Of a stretch of 64,000 nt of DNA, positions 54,143-62,670 are shown piece after piece. The DNA comes from an uncultured Polycyclovorans sp. (GTDB taxonomy: Bacteria > Pseudomonadota > Gammaproteobacteria > Nevskiales > Nevskiaceae). Within the stretch, counting starts at the first letter, position 1. The number at the start of each line of letters is the position of its first letter. The stretch covers positions 1-64,000 of the forward strand of contig CAKZHZ010000019.1 in assembly GCA_936928855.1 (NCBI GenBank), given 5' to 3'. The notes beneath the pieces were generated by a model. It worked only from the letters and a program-made list of their open reading frames with translations. It was not told the origin of the DNA and searched no databases. The position numbers and the translations under genes are program-made.

Positions 54143-54775
54143 TCAGGCACCACCGCCGGAGGGGTCCGGTGTGCTGGCACGGCGCAGCAGGCTGCGGAAC
54201 TGCGCAGGGCGACCGGCATCGGCGTAAAGGTGCATGAACAGTTCCGCGGTCGCCAGGGCGTCGCCGGCTGCGCGGTGACGATGTAGCACCTGCAGGCCGA
54301 AGTGGCTCAGCCAGTCATCCAGCTGGTGACACCGGCGAGCGGCGGAGGGGTGCAGCGCGCGTGCCAGTGCGGCCACATCCAGCCATCGGCGGTAATCGGC
54401 AGGCAGGCCCGCGCGCTGGGCCGCGGTCTGCAGCACGCGGCGGTCAAAGCCGGCATGAAAGCCGATCAGCGCGGCGTCGCCGCGAAAGCGGCGCCAGTGC
54501 AGCAGGGCCTCGCGTAGCGGCAGGCCGGCGGCTCGCGCCTCCGCTCCCAGTCCGTGAATCAGGATGTTGTCCGAGGGCAGCGGAGCGGTATCGGCGACGG
54601 TCAGCTCCAGACTGTCTTCGGTATGCAGGCGACCGTGATGCAGTGCGACGGCGCCGATGCTCAGCAGGCGGTCATGGACGGGGTCGGGGCCGCTGGTCTC
54701 GGTGTCGACAACCACCCAGCGGGGCCCTGCTGAAACGCGCGGAAAGCGATTGCGAAAAGCGCGCCACAGGTTCAT
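54143..54775 (-). CDS. 3'-5' exonuclease, DnaQ-like (DEDDh)
   Basis: This 210-residue exonuclease has motif I VVVDTETSGPDP (Asp24, Glu26), motif II in LIGFHAGFDRRVL, and motif III with His and Asp in LHRHRAAGDALATA. It resembles the epsilon-type proofreading fold but stands alone. Its start overlaps the stop of the upstream cNMP/CBS/DUF294 gene by four bases, a pairing recurrent in gammaproteobacteria, which suggests a joint nucleotide-related task. Confidence 0.9.
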   Translation of the reverse strand: MNLWRAFRNRFPRVSAGPRWVVVDTETSGPDPVHDRLLSIGAVALHHGRLHTEDSLELTVADTAPLPSDNILIHGLGAEARAAGLPLREALLHWRRFRGDAALIGFHAGFDRRVLQTAAQRAGLPADYRRWLDVAALARALHPSAARRCHQLDDWLSHFGLQVLHRHRAAGDALATAELFMHLYADAGRPAQFRSLLRRASTPDPSGGGA

Positions 54776-56649
54776 GCGGGAAACAGCATCTGTAGCTGCT
54801 GCTGCAGCTTGCGTGCCTGCCGGAATGCTTCCCGGAGAATGCGCTGGTCGATGGCCGACAGGCGATCCGGGTCCAGCCGGTTGGGCTGCGTTGCGCCAGC
54901 GTCATGCTGCACCCGAAGGCGCAGCAGCTGGATGAAGTGAAAGGCGTCGATCCAGGTCTGCACGGACGCTGGGGTGAGGCGTAACGCCGGCGTTGCCTGC
55001 AGCAAACGCTCCTGGGTACTGGTGGCGGCAACACCCGCGGCCAGCGCCATGACCCTGGCGGCATCGACAAAGGGCATGCTGCCCTGGCGCTTGAGGTCAA
55101 TGCTGCCCTCACGGTCTTCCGCCAGTCGGCCGAGCCAGTTCAAGGGCGGGCGGGTCTGCAGCACATTGTGGGCCAGCAAGGTCAGGAAACGGGTGTTGCG
55201 TTGCGCACCGCCGCCAATGGCGTGGCGCAGCGCATATGCCAGGCCGGAGTCCCCCGCCAGGGGGCGGAAATCGAAGAAGATATTGGCGCGCAGCAAGGCT
55301 TCGGGGTCCCCGCGTTCGATCCAGCCGGTGAAGCGCTGCCGCCATTCATCTGCAGTAAGACACCAGCGGGGGTTCGACGCCATGATCTCCCCTTTGCAGA
55401 GCGGGAACCCGCAGGACCGCAGCGCGAGATTGGCGGCGCGGGCAAAGGCCAGTAGACGCGTTCGTGCGACGGCGGGATCCCCGTCGGTGTCGAAGATCAG
55501 CCCATTGTCCTGATCGGTGCTGATGGTTTGCTCATGCCGCCCTTCACTGCCCAGCGCCAGCCAGCACCACTGGATGCCGTCAAGTGGGTGGGTCTTCGCG
55601 ACCAGCGTCAGCAACTGCTGCGTGAGCTGATCGTTGAGTGAACTGATGAAACGGGTCAGTCGGGCCGCGCCGACGCCCTGGGCGACCAGCCCATGGGTGA
55701 GCGCACGGATATCCCGTGCTGCCAGGGCGAGGGCGTCGATGCTGTCCGCCAGCCGGATGCCGCGACTCACCTCCCGCAGGGACTGGCGCTGCAGGCCAAA
55801 CAGGTCGCGCTCGGAGACGACGCCGGCCAGCCGCCCGTTCTCGACCAGCGGCAGGTGCTGGATGCCGTGCTGCGCCAGCGCCAGGGCGGCGTCGCCGGCC
55901 GGTGCATCAATCGCCAGTTGGTGTACCGGGTGGCTCATCACCTGAAAGATGGGGGTATCCAGGTCGCGGTTGGGCAGGACCACCTTGGCGACCAGGTCAC
56001 CGCGGGTAAAGATGCCCAGTGGACGTTGATGCGGATCCGTGATGACGATTGCCCCCACGCCTGCCGTCTGCATGGTGATCAGTGCCGTGCGCAGTGGTGT
56101 CTCGATCTCGCATGTGACGGGCGCCCGGCGGACCAGCTCGCGCAAAGGACGGTCCATGGCCTGGAGACTGGTGGCTTCGGCAACGTAGCTGGCCTGCAGC
56201 TCGCTGCGGGACAGCTCCAGCAGATGGGCGATGCGGCGGGTGCAGAAGTCGCCGAACGCCGGATCTTCCCGGACCAGCCGGTCGAAAAGCACGCCGGGCA
56301 GGCACAGTGCGAAGACGTCGTCGACCGCGTGGTATTCACTCATCACAGGCCGCTTGGCCAGCAGCGCCCCGATCGGGAACATATCGCCAGGAGACAGTTC
56401 GGTGGTGGTCTGCTCCATGCCGGGAGCGGCGGGGCGGCTGCCGCGGACACGGCCCTGTCGCAGGATGAAGCAGGTCTGTGCCGGCCCGTCGGCCGGTGCC
56501 AGTAAACGCTCCCCGGGTGCGAAGTAGGCGAGGGGCGCCTTGAGGATCAGGTGATCAAGATCCGCCTCCGACATCTGCGCGAATGGGGCATGGGCGCGGA
56601 GCTGCGTACGCAGGCTTGCAACCAGCGTCGGGGCGGGCGCGATGTCCAT
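54772..56649 (-). CDS. cNMP-binding, CBS and DUF294 nucleotidyltransferase-like protein
   Basis: This 625-residue cytoplasmic protein has an N-terminal cyclic-nucleotide-binding domain (~15-130), two CBS domains (~170-235 and ~236-290), a DUF294 nucleotidyltransferase-like domain with GSEGRHEQTISTDQDNG (367-383; the G-S and D-x-D type residues of GlnD-like enzymes are kept) and a C-terminal DUF294_C domain (~480-620). I chose the ATG at 56649; longer frames run into the divergent gene. It is coupled to the DnaQ-like exonuclease. It may sense nucleotides and modify a protein, but the target is unknown. Confidence 0.88.
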   Translation of the reverse strand: MDIAPAPTLVASLRTQLRAHAPFAQMSEADLDHLILKAPLAYFAPGERLLAPADGPAQTCFILRQGRVRGSRPAAPGMEQTTTELSPGDMFPIGALLAKRPVMSEYHAVDDVFALCLPGVLFDRLVREDPAFGDFCTRRIAHLLELSRSELQASYVAEATSLQAMDRPLRELVRRAPVTCEIETPLRTALITMQTAGVGAIVITDPHQRPLGIFTRGDLVAKVVLPNRDLDTPIFQVMSHPVHQLAIDAPAGDAALALAQHGIQHLPLVENGRLAGVVSERDLFGLQRQSLREVSRGIRLADSIDALALAARDIRALTHGLVAQGVGAARLTRFISSLNDQLTQQLLTLVAKTHPLDGIQWCWLALGSEGRHEQTISTDQDNGLIFDTDGDPAVARTRLLAFARAANLALRSCGFPLCKGEIMASNPRWCLTADEWRQRFTGWIERGDPEALLRANIFFDFRPLAGDSGLAYALRHAIGGGAQRNTRFLTLLAHNVLQTRPPLNWLGRLAEDREGSIDLKRQGSMPFVDAARVMALAAGVAATSTQERLLQATPALRLTPASVQTWIDAFHFIQLLRLRVQHDAGATQPNRLDPDRLSAIDQRILREAFRQARKLQQQLQMLFPA

Positions 56650-56744
56650 CGGGCCAGTCTGACGCCACAGCTGAACGCTGACCAGCCGACCTTGGGCGTA
56701 GCCGCTATGCTTCCGGTCCCGCGTACGTCCATCCGGAAATTGAC

Positions 56745-57341
56745 ATGACGGACCGCCCATTTGCCCCTTCTGCGGCGCGCAACGCGCCGGCCATCCTGGC
56801 AGCCTTGCATGACACGCTGTCCAGCCTGACGACCGTGCTGGAGGTCGGCAGTGGTACCGGTCAACACGCGGTGCATTTCTGTGCCGCGCTGCCGCATCTT
56901 CGGTGGCAGCCCAGTGATCAGCGTGAGCAGTTGCCTGGCATCCAGGCCTGGCGCGAAGACGCGGCGCTGGAGAACGTGTTGCCTGCGTTGGCGCTGGAGG
57001 TTGGCCGGGATCCATGGCCAACAGGGCCTTTCGATGGGATCTACACGGCCAATACGCTGCACTACATGCCGTGGCACGCTGTCGAGGCGCTGTTTGCGGC
57101 TGCGCCTGCGGTGTTGGCGCCGGAGGGTGTGCTGATGGTGTATGGGCCCTTCAGGGTCGGAGGGGCCTGGGTCAGCCCCAATGACGAAGCCTTCGATGCC
57201 CGCCTTCGTGAAGGGGCGGCCTTCCGGGGATTGCGTGACCTGGAAGCGGTCGAGGCGCTGGCGCAGGCCGCAGGGTTGCGGCGCTGCGGTCTGCACGCCA
57301 TGCCAGCTGACAATCGAGTGGTCCTCTGGCGGCGGTCATGA
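56745..57341 (+). CDS. DUF938 SAM-dependent methyltransferase-like protein
   Basis: This 198-residue protein belongs to DUF938. The SAM-binding motif is VLEVGSGTGQHAVHF (32-46), with PSDQREQLPGIQAW and FDGIYTANTLHYMPW following. The substrate is unknown. It overlaps ychJ by four bases (ATGA) and is divergent from the DUF294 gene. Confidence 0.88.
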   Translation: MTDRPFAPSAARNAPAILAALHDTLSSLTTVLEVGSGTGQHAVHFCAALPHLRWQPSDQREQLPGIQAWREDAALENVLPALALEVGRDPWPTGPFDGIYTANTLHYMPWHAVEALFAAAPAVLAPEGVLMVYGPFRVGGAWVSPNDEAFDARLREGAAFRGLRDLEAVEALAQAAGLRRCGLHAMPADNRVVLWRRS

Positions 57342-57724
57342 GCCAATGCCCCTGCCGTCCTGATCGGCGCTACGCGGAGTGCTGCGAACCTTGGCACCGA
57401 GGGGTGCCCGCGCCGGATGCAGAGTCGCTGATGCGCAGTCGCTACAGCGCCTTCGCGCTGGAGCTCACGGACTATCTGCTGGCCACATGGCACCCCGCCC
57501 ACCGGCCGCCCGCACTGGAGCTGACCCCCGGGCTGACCTGGCTCGGGCTGACGATCAAAAGCGTGAGGGCAACCGGCGAGGACACCGCGGAAGTCCATTT
57601 CGTGGCCCGGTCCCGGCGTGGCGGCGGCCCGGCGCAGCGCCATGAGGAGCGCAGCCGTTTCCGGCGGGAGGCGGGTCGCTGGTACTACCTGGAGGGTGAC
57701 TTGACCCCCACGCGCCTTCGTTGA
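57338..57724 (+). CDS. YchJ-family (UPF0225) protein
   Basis: This 128-residue protein has an N-terminal SEC-C-type cysteine motif, CPCRPDRRYAECC, followed by LMRSRYSAFALELTDYLLAT and WLGLTIKSV, all typical of YchJ. It has an NTF2-like fold in the family and no known function. It overlaps the methyltransferase gene upstream and ends 21 bases before the esterase gene. Confidence 0.9.
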   Translation: MSQCPCRPDRRYAECCEPWHRGVPAPDAESLMRSRYSAFALELTDYLLATWHPAHRPPALELTPGLTWLGLTIKSVRATGEDTAEVHFVARSRRGGGPAQRHEERSRFRREAGRWYYLEGDLTPTRLR

Positions 57725-57745
57725 GCGGTTTGCTATACTCGATCC

Positions 57746-58666
57746 ATGGAAATCCATCATGTTCGGCGCCGCTGGCGCCCGCTGGGCTGGTTGCTGCTGA
57801 TCGTCGGGTGCTTGCCGGCGGCGGCGACGGCGCTCTCGTTCCTGCCCTTTGAACAGGTTCGGCCGTTCTATGACAGCTTTCGCTACGACGGCTCCGACCG
57901 GGTCGTGGCCTATCTGAGACCGACCCAGCCCCAACCCAATGCGGCCGCCATCTTCGTGCTGCATTTCAATCTCGGCAATGCCGCGTCAATGGCCAACCTC
58001 ACCGAGGTGGCGGAGCTGGCTCGTGACGAAGGCATCTGGATCATCATGCCGGAGGCGCCGGGCCTGACCTGGTCTCATGATCCCAATGAGCGTGGCGGTG
58101 ACGATGACGTGGGCTATCTGGCGGCGCTGATCGATGATTCGGTGGCGCGGTTCGGGCTGGACCCCCGTCGCATCTACATGACCGGGTACTCCCAGGGGGC
58201 CAACATGACGGTGAGAATGGCCTGTGACCGTCCCGACAAGATTGCCGCCGGAGCCGTGGTGGCGGCGACCATGCGCAAGACCTTGTCGCGGCAGTGCGCA
58301 CCCTCGGTGGCGACTCCGATGGTGTTCTTCAACGGGACCGAAGACGATCAGGTGCCTTACGACGGCGGATTGCTGCAGGTGTCGTTGTCGGCGCCTGAGG
58401 CTGTGGCCTTCTGGGCTGATATCAACGGTTGTGCGGCTGCGCCGGAACAGACCCTGCTGCCGGATACTGTGGCGGACCAGACCCGGGTGCGACTCGACCG
58501 GTATGAAGGCTGTGCCAGTGGGGGGGCGGTGCATTTCTATACCGTGCAGGAGGGCGGCCATAACTGGCCTGGCGCCCTTGATTTCATTCCGCGTGTCGGG
58601 CTGACCACGCAGGACATCCGGGCCAACCGGGAGATGTGGAACTTCTTCCGGAGGTTTGCCCGATGA
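57746..58666 (+). CDS. Secreted PHB depolymerase-like (LpqC-type) esterase
   Basis: This 306-residue protein has an N-terminal signal or anchor (about 12-32) and an alpha/beta hydrolase core of the LpqC/Fae family: AAIFVLHFNLGNAASMANLT, the nucleophile Ser149 in TGYSQGANMTVRM, FFNGTEDDQVPYDGG for the acid, and EGGHNWPG for the histidine. Homologues cleave polyesters such as extracellular PHB or feruloyl esters. Its stop overlaps the start of the next gene (ATGA), so it is coupled to a putative propeller lipoprotein. Confidence 0.82.
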   Translation: MEIHHVRRRWRPLGWLLLIVGCLPAAATALSFLPFEQVRPFYDSFRYDGSDRVVAYLRPTQPQPNAAAIFVLHFNLGNAASMANLTEVAELARDEGIWIIMPEAPGLTWSHDPNERGGDDDVGYLAALIDDSVARFGLDPRRIYMTGYSQGANMTVRMACDRPDKIAAGAVVAATMRKTLSRQCAPSVATPMVFFNGTEDDQVPYDGGLLQVSLSAPEAVAFWADINGCAAAPEQTLLPDTVADQTRVRLDRYEGCASGGAVHFYTVQEGGHNWPGALDFIPRVGLTTQDIRANREMWNFFRRFAR

Positions 58667-59913
58667 GCGTGCGCCTGGGTGGAGGAGTGCTGGCCGCCGC
58701 GATGATGGCGGGGTGCGGTGGCGGCGGATTCGGCGGCCCCTCGGGGTTGCCGCAGTTGGGGACTGAGTATCAGGCCAACGAAACGACGGTGCTGGATCAG
58801 CAACGTCCGCGGGTAGCCCGCAATGCGGCCGGTCAGGCGATGGTGGTCTGGGAAAGCCTTCAGCAGGACGGCGGTTACTTCGACATCCATGCCCGGCGGT
58901 TCGTCGATGGCGAACCGGTGGGGAGCGAGTTCAAGGTCAATTCCACCACGGCCGGACGGCAGAACTTCGGCGCTGTCGCGCTGGATGCAGTTGGCAACAG
59001 TGTCGTGGTCTGGCGCAGTTCGCTGCAGGACGGCCCGGGCGGCACGATCTATGGGCAGCGGTTCGCGGCGGATGGAAGCCGGGTTGGCGGCGAGTTCCAG
59101 ATCGGCCCGTCCAGCTCCGATTTCGACTCGCAGTCCGAGCCCCGGGTCGCGATGAATGCTGCGGGGCGATTTGCCGTGGTCTGGAGCAATCGCGAGATCA
59201 CACAGTTGGCCATTCTGCTGGGACGTAACGATATTGAGCAGCGGATGGTGCAGGTTCGGGTTTTCGACCCGGACGGCAGTCCGGTCACCGACATCGTCGA
59301 TGTGGTGGGGCCCACGACGGCGGCAACCGTGCGCGCGCCGGATATCGGCATCGCCGACGATGGTCGTTTTGCGGTTACCTGGATCAGTAGCGGCAGTCCC
59401 AATGGCATCCGCGTCCGCAGCTTTGCCGCAGACGGGAGTCCAACCTCGGGGGATACCCAGGTGGATATCACGCGCAATGAGGCGGCTCCGGACTTCCCGG
59501 CGCTGTCGATGAACGCCGCAGGCCGTTTCGTGGTGGTCTGGGAGGCGATGACCTTCGGGTATCAGCCGCTCGGAGTGTTCGGGCGCCTCTACGAGGGGGA
59601 TGCCGACAGCCCGCTGGGGCCGGAGCGATTGCTGTCAGCACCGGCATTGGGGTTGCTGGAGCGGGTCTCGGTATCCTTGTCAGCAGATGGACGATTTGCG
59701 TTGGCGGGAAGTGGAGACGATGCCGTGTCGGTGGCGTCCTTTGGTGCCGACGGCACCCTCGGTCGGTTCTCCAAACTCAGCAATGCGGGATTTGCCTCGC
59801 TTTTCGGCGCTGTCGCGCTGGCGTCTGACGGACGCGCTACGGTGACCTGGAACAGTCTGGGGCAGGATGGTGACGGGCGGGGTGTGTTCGTCAGGGATGT
59901 GTCAGTCGAGTGA
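58663..59913 (+). CDS. Lipoprotein with seven propeller-like repeats, function unknown
   Basis: The 416-residue product has a lipoprotein signal (MMAGCGGGG, Cys18). Seven repeats of 45-60 residues share the pattern hydrophobic-A-x(2-3)-G-x-x-x-V-x-W: NAAGQAMVVWES, DAVGNSVVVWRS, NAAGRFAVVWSN, ADDGRFAVTWIS, NAAGRFVVVWEA, SADGRFALAGSG and ASDGRATVTWNS. Seven such units suggest a seven-bladed beta-propeller. I chose the ATG at 58663, which overlaps the esterase stop. No enzymatic motif is visible; binding of a polymer or cell-surface display is possible. Confidence 0.7.
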   Translation: MSVRLGGGVLAAAMMAGCGGGGFGGPSGLPQLGTEYQANETTVLDQQRPRVARNAAGQAMVVWESLQQDGGYFDIHARRFVDGEPVGSEFKVNSTTAGRQNFGAVALDAVGNSVVVWRSSLQDGPGGTIYGQRFAADGSRVGGEFQIGPSSSDFDSQSEPRVAMNAAGRFAVVWSNREITQLAILLGRNDIEQRMVQVRVFDPDGSPVTDIVDVVGPTTAATVRAPDIGIADDGRFAVTWISSGSPNGIRVRSFAADGSPTSGDTQVDITRNEAAPDFPALSMNAAGRFVVVWEAMTFGYQPLGVFGRLYEGDADSPLGPERLLSAPALGLLERVSVSLSADGRFALAGSGDDAVSVASFGADGTLGRFSKLSNAGFASLFGAVALASDGRATVTWNSLGQDGDGRGVFVRDVSVE

Positions 59914-60005
59914 GCGGTAGTTCCGGGGTGCGTGGCGCTTGCGGCCGTCGCCCGGGGGCTCTACAGTCGGGTATCTTTGCGGGATGACAGGTGGGGGAAT
60001 CTTAA

Positions 60006-60767
60006 ATGGCGGTCAATATTAGAAAGGCTTGGTTGGCAGTGGCGGCGGCGGGCATGGTCGCGGTGCCGACAGTAGGTGTGATCGCCAGTGAGCGCGAGCC
60101 GCAGGTGGCCGCGTACTTCACGCTCGACTTCGGCAAGGCCGATACGCCGAGAAACTTCCACTATGGACTGCGGCTGGATCAGGATTCCTACAACGCACGG
60201 TGGGGCATTGCGCCGCCGCTGCTGGTGATGGACATGTCCCGCAATGGCTTTGATGCGTATCTCAACGGCCTCAGCCTGCAGGCATTGCGGTATCAGATGA
60301 ATCAGGCGGAAGTCGCCGGTGCGGCTGGACTGGGTACTGCTGGCACCGTGGCTGCGGTGGCGGTTGCTGCGGTGACGGTCGGGGTTGTGGTCAACGAGGC
60401 CAGTGACGACGATCCGTCGGGTGACGGTGGCGGTTCGACCGGCGGTTCGACCGGCGGCGCCACGACCGGGGGGACCACGGGTGGTACCCCCACGGGTGGC
60501 ACCCCCACGGGGGGCACGACCACCGGGGGCACCACGGGTGGCGGTGACACCACGGGCGGCGACACTGCGGGCGGCGGGACCACCGCTGGCGGCGGCACGA
60601 CGGCAGGCGGTAGCACCACCGGGGGTACGCCAACGGGTGGCGGCATTACCGGCGGCTTGCTGGGGCTGCGCGGCTACGACATGCATGCTCCCGATCGCGT
60701 CATCGACGTCGAGCGGCAGCGCTGGCTGGATGGCGGCACCGGCCAGATGGGTGATCTGGGCCTCTGA
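60006..60767 (+). CDS. Membrane protein with Gly/Thr-rich repeat tract, function unknown
   Basis: This 253-residue protein has an N-terminal signal/anchor (about 7-27), a conserved-looking domain (30-95, with AAYFTLDFGKADTPRNFHYG), a second hydrophobic segment (103-126), an acidic patch, and then a low-complexity tract of GGTT, GGTP and GGST units (about 137-216) coded by 60414-60654. The C-terminal ~35 residues (GLLGLRGYDMHAPDRVIDVE) are not repetitive. The repeat DNA is prone to slippage, so length may vary. It lies between the propeller lipoprotein and the HTTM-DCC gene. Confidence 0.65.
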   Translation: MAVNIRKAWLAVAAAGMVAVPTVGVIASEREPQVAAYFTLDFGKADTPRNFHYGLRLDQDSYNARWGIAPPLLVMDMSRNGFDAYLNGLSLQALRYQMNQAEVAGAAGLGTAGTVAAVAVAAVTVGVVVNEASDDDPSGDGGGSTGGSTGGATTGGTTGGTPTGGTPTGGTTTGGTTGGGDTTGGDTAGGGTTAGGGTTAGGSTTGGTPTGGGITGGLLGLRGYDMHAPDRVIDVERQRWLDGGTGQMGDLGL

Positions 60768-60842
60768 GGTCCTGTCTTGAGGGATCGTCACGGGGAGCCG
60801 CGGGCTCCCCGTTTCGTTTGTGCTGGAGGACGGGGCTGACCG

Positions 60843-62663
60843 ATGGCAACCGCTGCTCGACTCGATGCCGTGTTCGGTATCGACCTGCGTACCCTGGCGC
60901 TGTTCCGTGTTGCGCTTTCGTCGGTCATCTGCGTTGACCTGATCCGGCGTCTCGGCTTCGATCTGGTGGCGTTTCATACCGGGCTCGGGGTACTGCCTGG
61001 CGGCTATTTGCTGGAAACCGACAGCGTCTGGCGTCTCAACCTGATGCTGATCAATGAACAGCCGTGGTTTGCCGGCCTGTTCCTGACGGTGACGTTGATG
61101 GCAGCGTTGGCCGTGCTGGTGGGCTACCGCACGCGGCTGGCCGCCGTGATCCTGTTCGTGCTGATGGGATCGATCGTCAACCGCAACCCGATGATTCTGA
61201 TCGGTGGCGACATCCTCATCCTCTGCCTGCTGTTCTGGGCGATGTGGCTGCCGCTGGGGGCACGGTGGAGTGTGGATGCGGCACTGTCCACCACGCCGCC
61301 ACCGGCCGCCAACCTGCACCGCTCCTGGGCGAGTGCCGGGTTGCTGATGCAGGTGATGTCGGTCTACTTCTTCAGCGCCATTCTCAAGAACGGCGCTGAC
61401 TGGTGGCCGGACGGACTGGCCGTCTACTACACGGTTGAACTGGATCGCTATGTCACCGACTTCGGGCGGTGGTTGCTGGAAGGGCGACCGGGGCTGATGC
61501 AGGCACTCAGCTACTACGTTTACTTCCTCGAATGGATCGGCCCGGTATTGGTCTTCCTGCCGTTCTGGAGCCGCACGCTGCGCTTCGTGGTGATGCTGCT
61601 GCTGATGGGCATGCATGTGGGGTTCATTCTCTGCATCGAGATAGGCCACTTCCCCTATGTGAGCCTAAGCTCCCTGATCACCTTTCTCGGCGGCTGGTTC
61701 TGGGACTGGCTGGACCGGCGGCCGATTCGCAGTGCCTCGCTGAGCCTCTTCTACGACCGCGACTGCGGGTTCTGTCTCAAGATGTGCCGGTTGCTGCGCA
61801 CATTCCTGATCCTGCCCCGCGACCTGGATTTGCGTGCGGCACAGGACGATGCCCGCGCGGGCCCCCTGCTGGAGGCGCACACCTCCTGGGTGGTTATCGA
61901 TGCCCGGGGGCAGGCCCATCTCAAATGGGATGCCCTGGTGGCGCTGCTGCGCAGTTCGGCACTGCTGGCCTGGTTGGCCCCGCTGGCTGCCTGGGGTCTG
62001 TGGCGGGCACCCGGAAACGCGGTATACGACTGGGTGGGGCGCCACCGGCACGGCCTTGGACGTTTGTCGGCGAGACTCCTGCCGATGCGCCCCGAACGGT
62101 TTGCCTATGGTGCGTGGGCGCAGGGCGTGGCCGCAGTGGCGCTGCTGCTGGTGTTGCTGTGGAACCTTTCCACGGTGGAGTGGCTGCCGAAGGCGCCGGT
62201 GCAGCAGGCATTGATGCCCGGCTTTCGGGTGCTGCGCATTGATCAGCTCTGGAACATGTTCGCGCCGTATCCTGCACGTTCGGACGGGTGGACAGTATTC
62301 CCCGGTCGTCTCGAAAGCGGGCGCGAAGTGGATGTGCTGCGTCCCGGGCAGACGCTGAACTGGTCGCGGCCGACCGACATGTCCCGGCACGAAAACATCC
62401 GCTGGCACACCTATCGCTGGCGGATCTGGGAGAAGCCGCACGCGGGGCATCGCCTGCACTACGGTCGCTACCTGTGCCGCCGCTGGAATGCCTTTGCGGA
62501 ACCTGGGGAGCGGCTGGTTGGATTCCGTATGGTCTGGATGCAGGAGTTCTCGGTGCCGCCAGGACAAACGCCCGAGGTGCGGCCCGCGACCGGGTGGACG
62601 CACGACTGTGTGATCGGCGATACCGGGAAGCCGTTGCCGCCACCGATGCCACCGGCGTTCTGA
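60843..62663 (+). CDS. HTTM (vitamin K-dependent carboxylase-like) domain fused to DCC thiol-disulfide domain
   Basis: The first ~290 residues of this 606-residue inner-membrane protein form an HTTM domain (helices about 80-140, 165-185, 225-285) related to vitamin K-dependent gamma-carboxylase. A DCC1-like (DUF393) domain follows, with its D-x-D-C-x-x-C motif LFYDRDCGFCLK (Asp305, Asp307, Cys308, Cys311). A further helix (~426-442) and a soluble C-terminal part (~450-606, rich in Trp and Arg) end the protein. This fusion would join a carboxylase-like fold with a redox site; no substrate is known in bacteria. Confidence 0.82.
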   Translation: MATAARLDAVFGIDLRTLALFRVALSSVICVDLIRRLGFDLVAFHTGLGVLPGGYLLETDSVWRLNLMLINEQPWFAGLFLTVTLMAALAVLVGYRTRLAAVILFVLMGSIVNRNPMILIGGDILILCLLFWAMWLPLGARWSVDAALSTTPPPAANLHRSWASAGLLMQVMSVYFFSAILKNGADWWPDGLAVYYTVELDRYVTDFGRWLLEGRPGLMQALSYYVYFLEWIGPVLVFLPFWSRTLRFVVMLLLMGMHVGFILCIEIGHFPYVSLSSLITFLGGWFWDWLDRRPIRSASLSLFYDRDCGFCLKMCRLLRTFLILPRDLDLRAAQDDARAGPLLEAHTSWVVIDARGQAHLKWDALVALLRSSALLAWLAPLAAWGLWRAPGNAVYDWVGRHRHGLGRLSARLLPMRPERFAYGAWAQGVAAVALLLVLLWNLSTVEWLPKAPVQQALMPGFRVLRIDQLWNMFAPYPARSDGWTVFPGRLESGREVDVLRPGQTLNWSRPTDMSRHENIRWHTYRWRIWEKPHAGHRLHYGRYLCRRWNAFAEPGERLVGFRMVWMQEFSVPPGQTPEVRPATGWTHDCVIGDTGKPLPPPMPPAF

Positions 62664-62670
62664 GCCGGCT

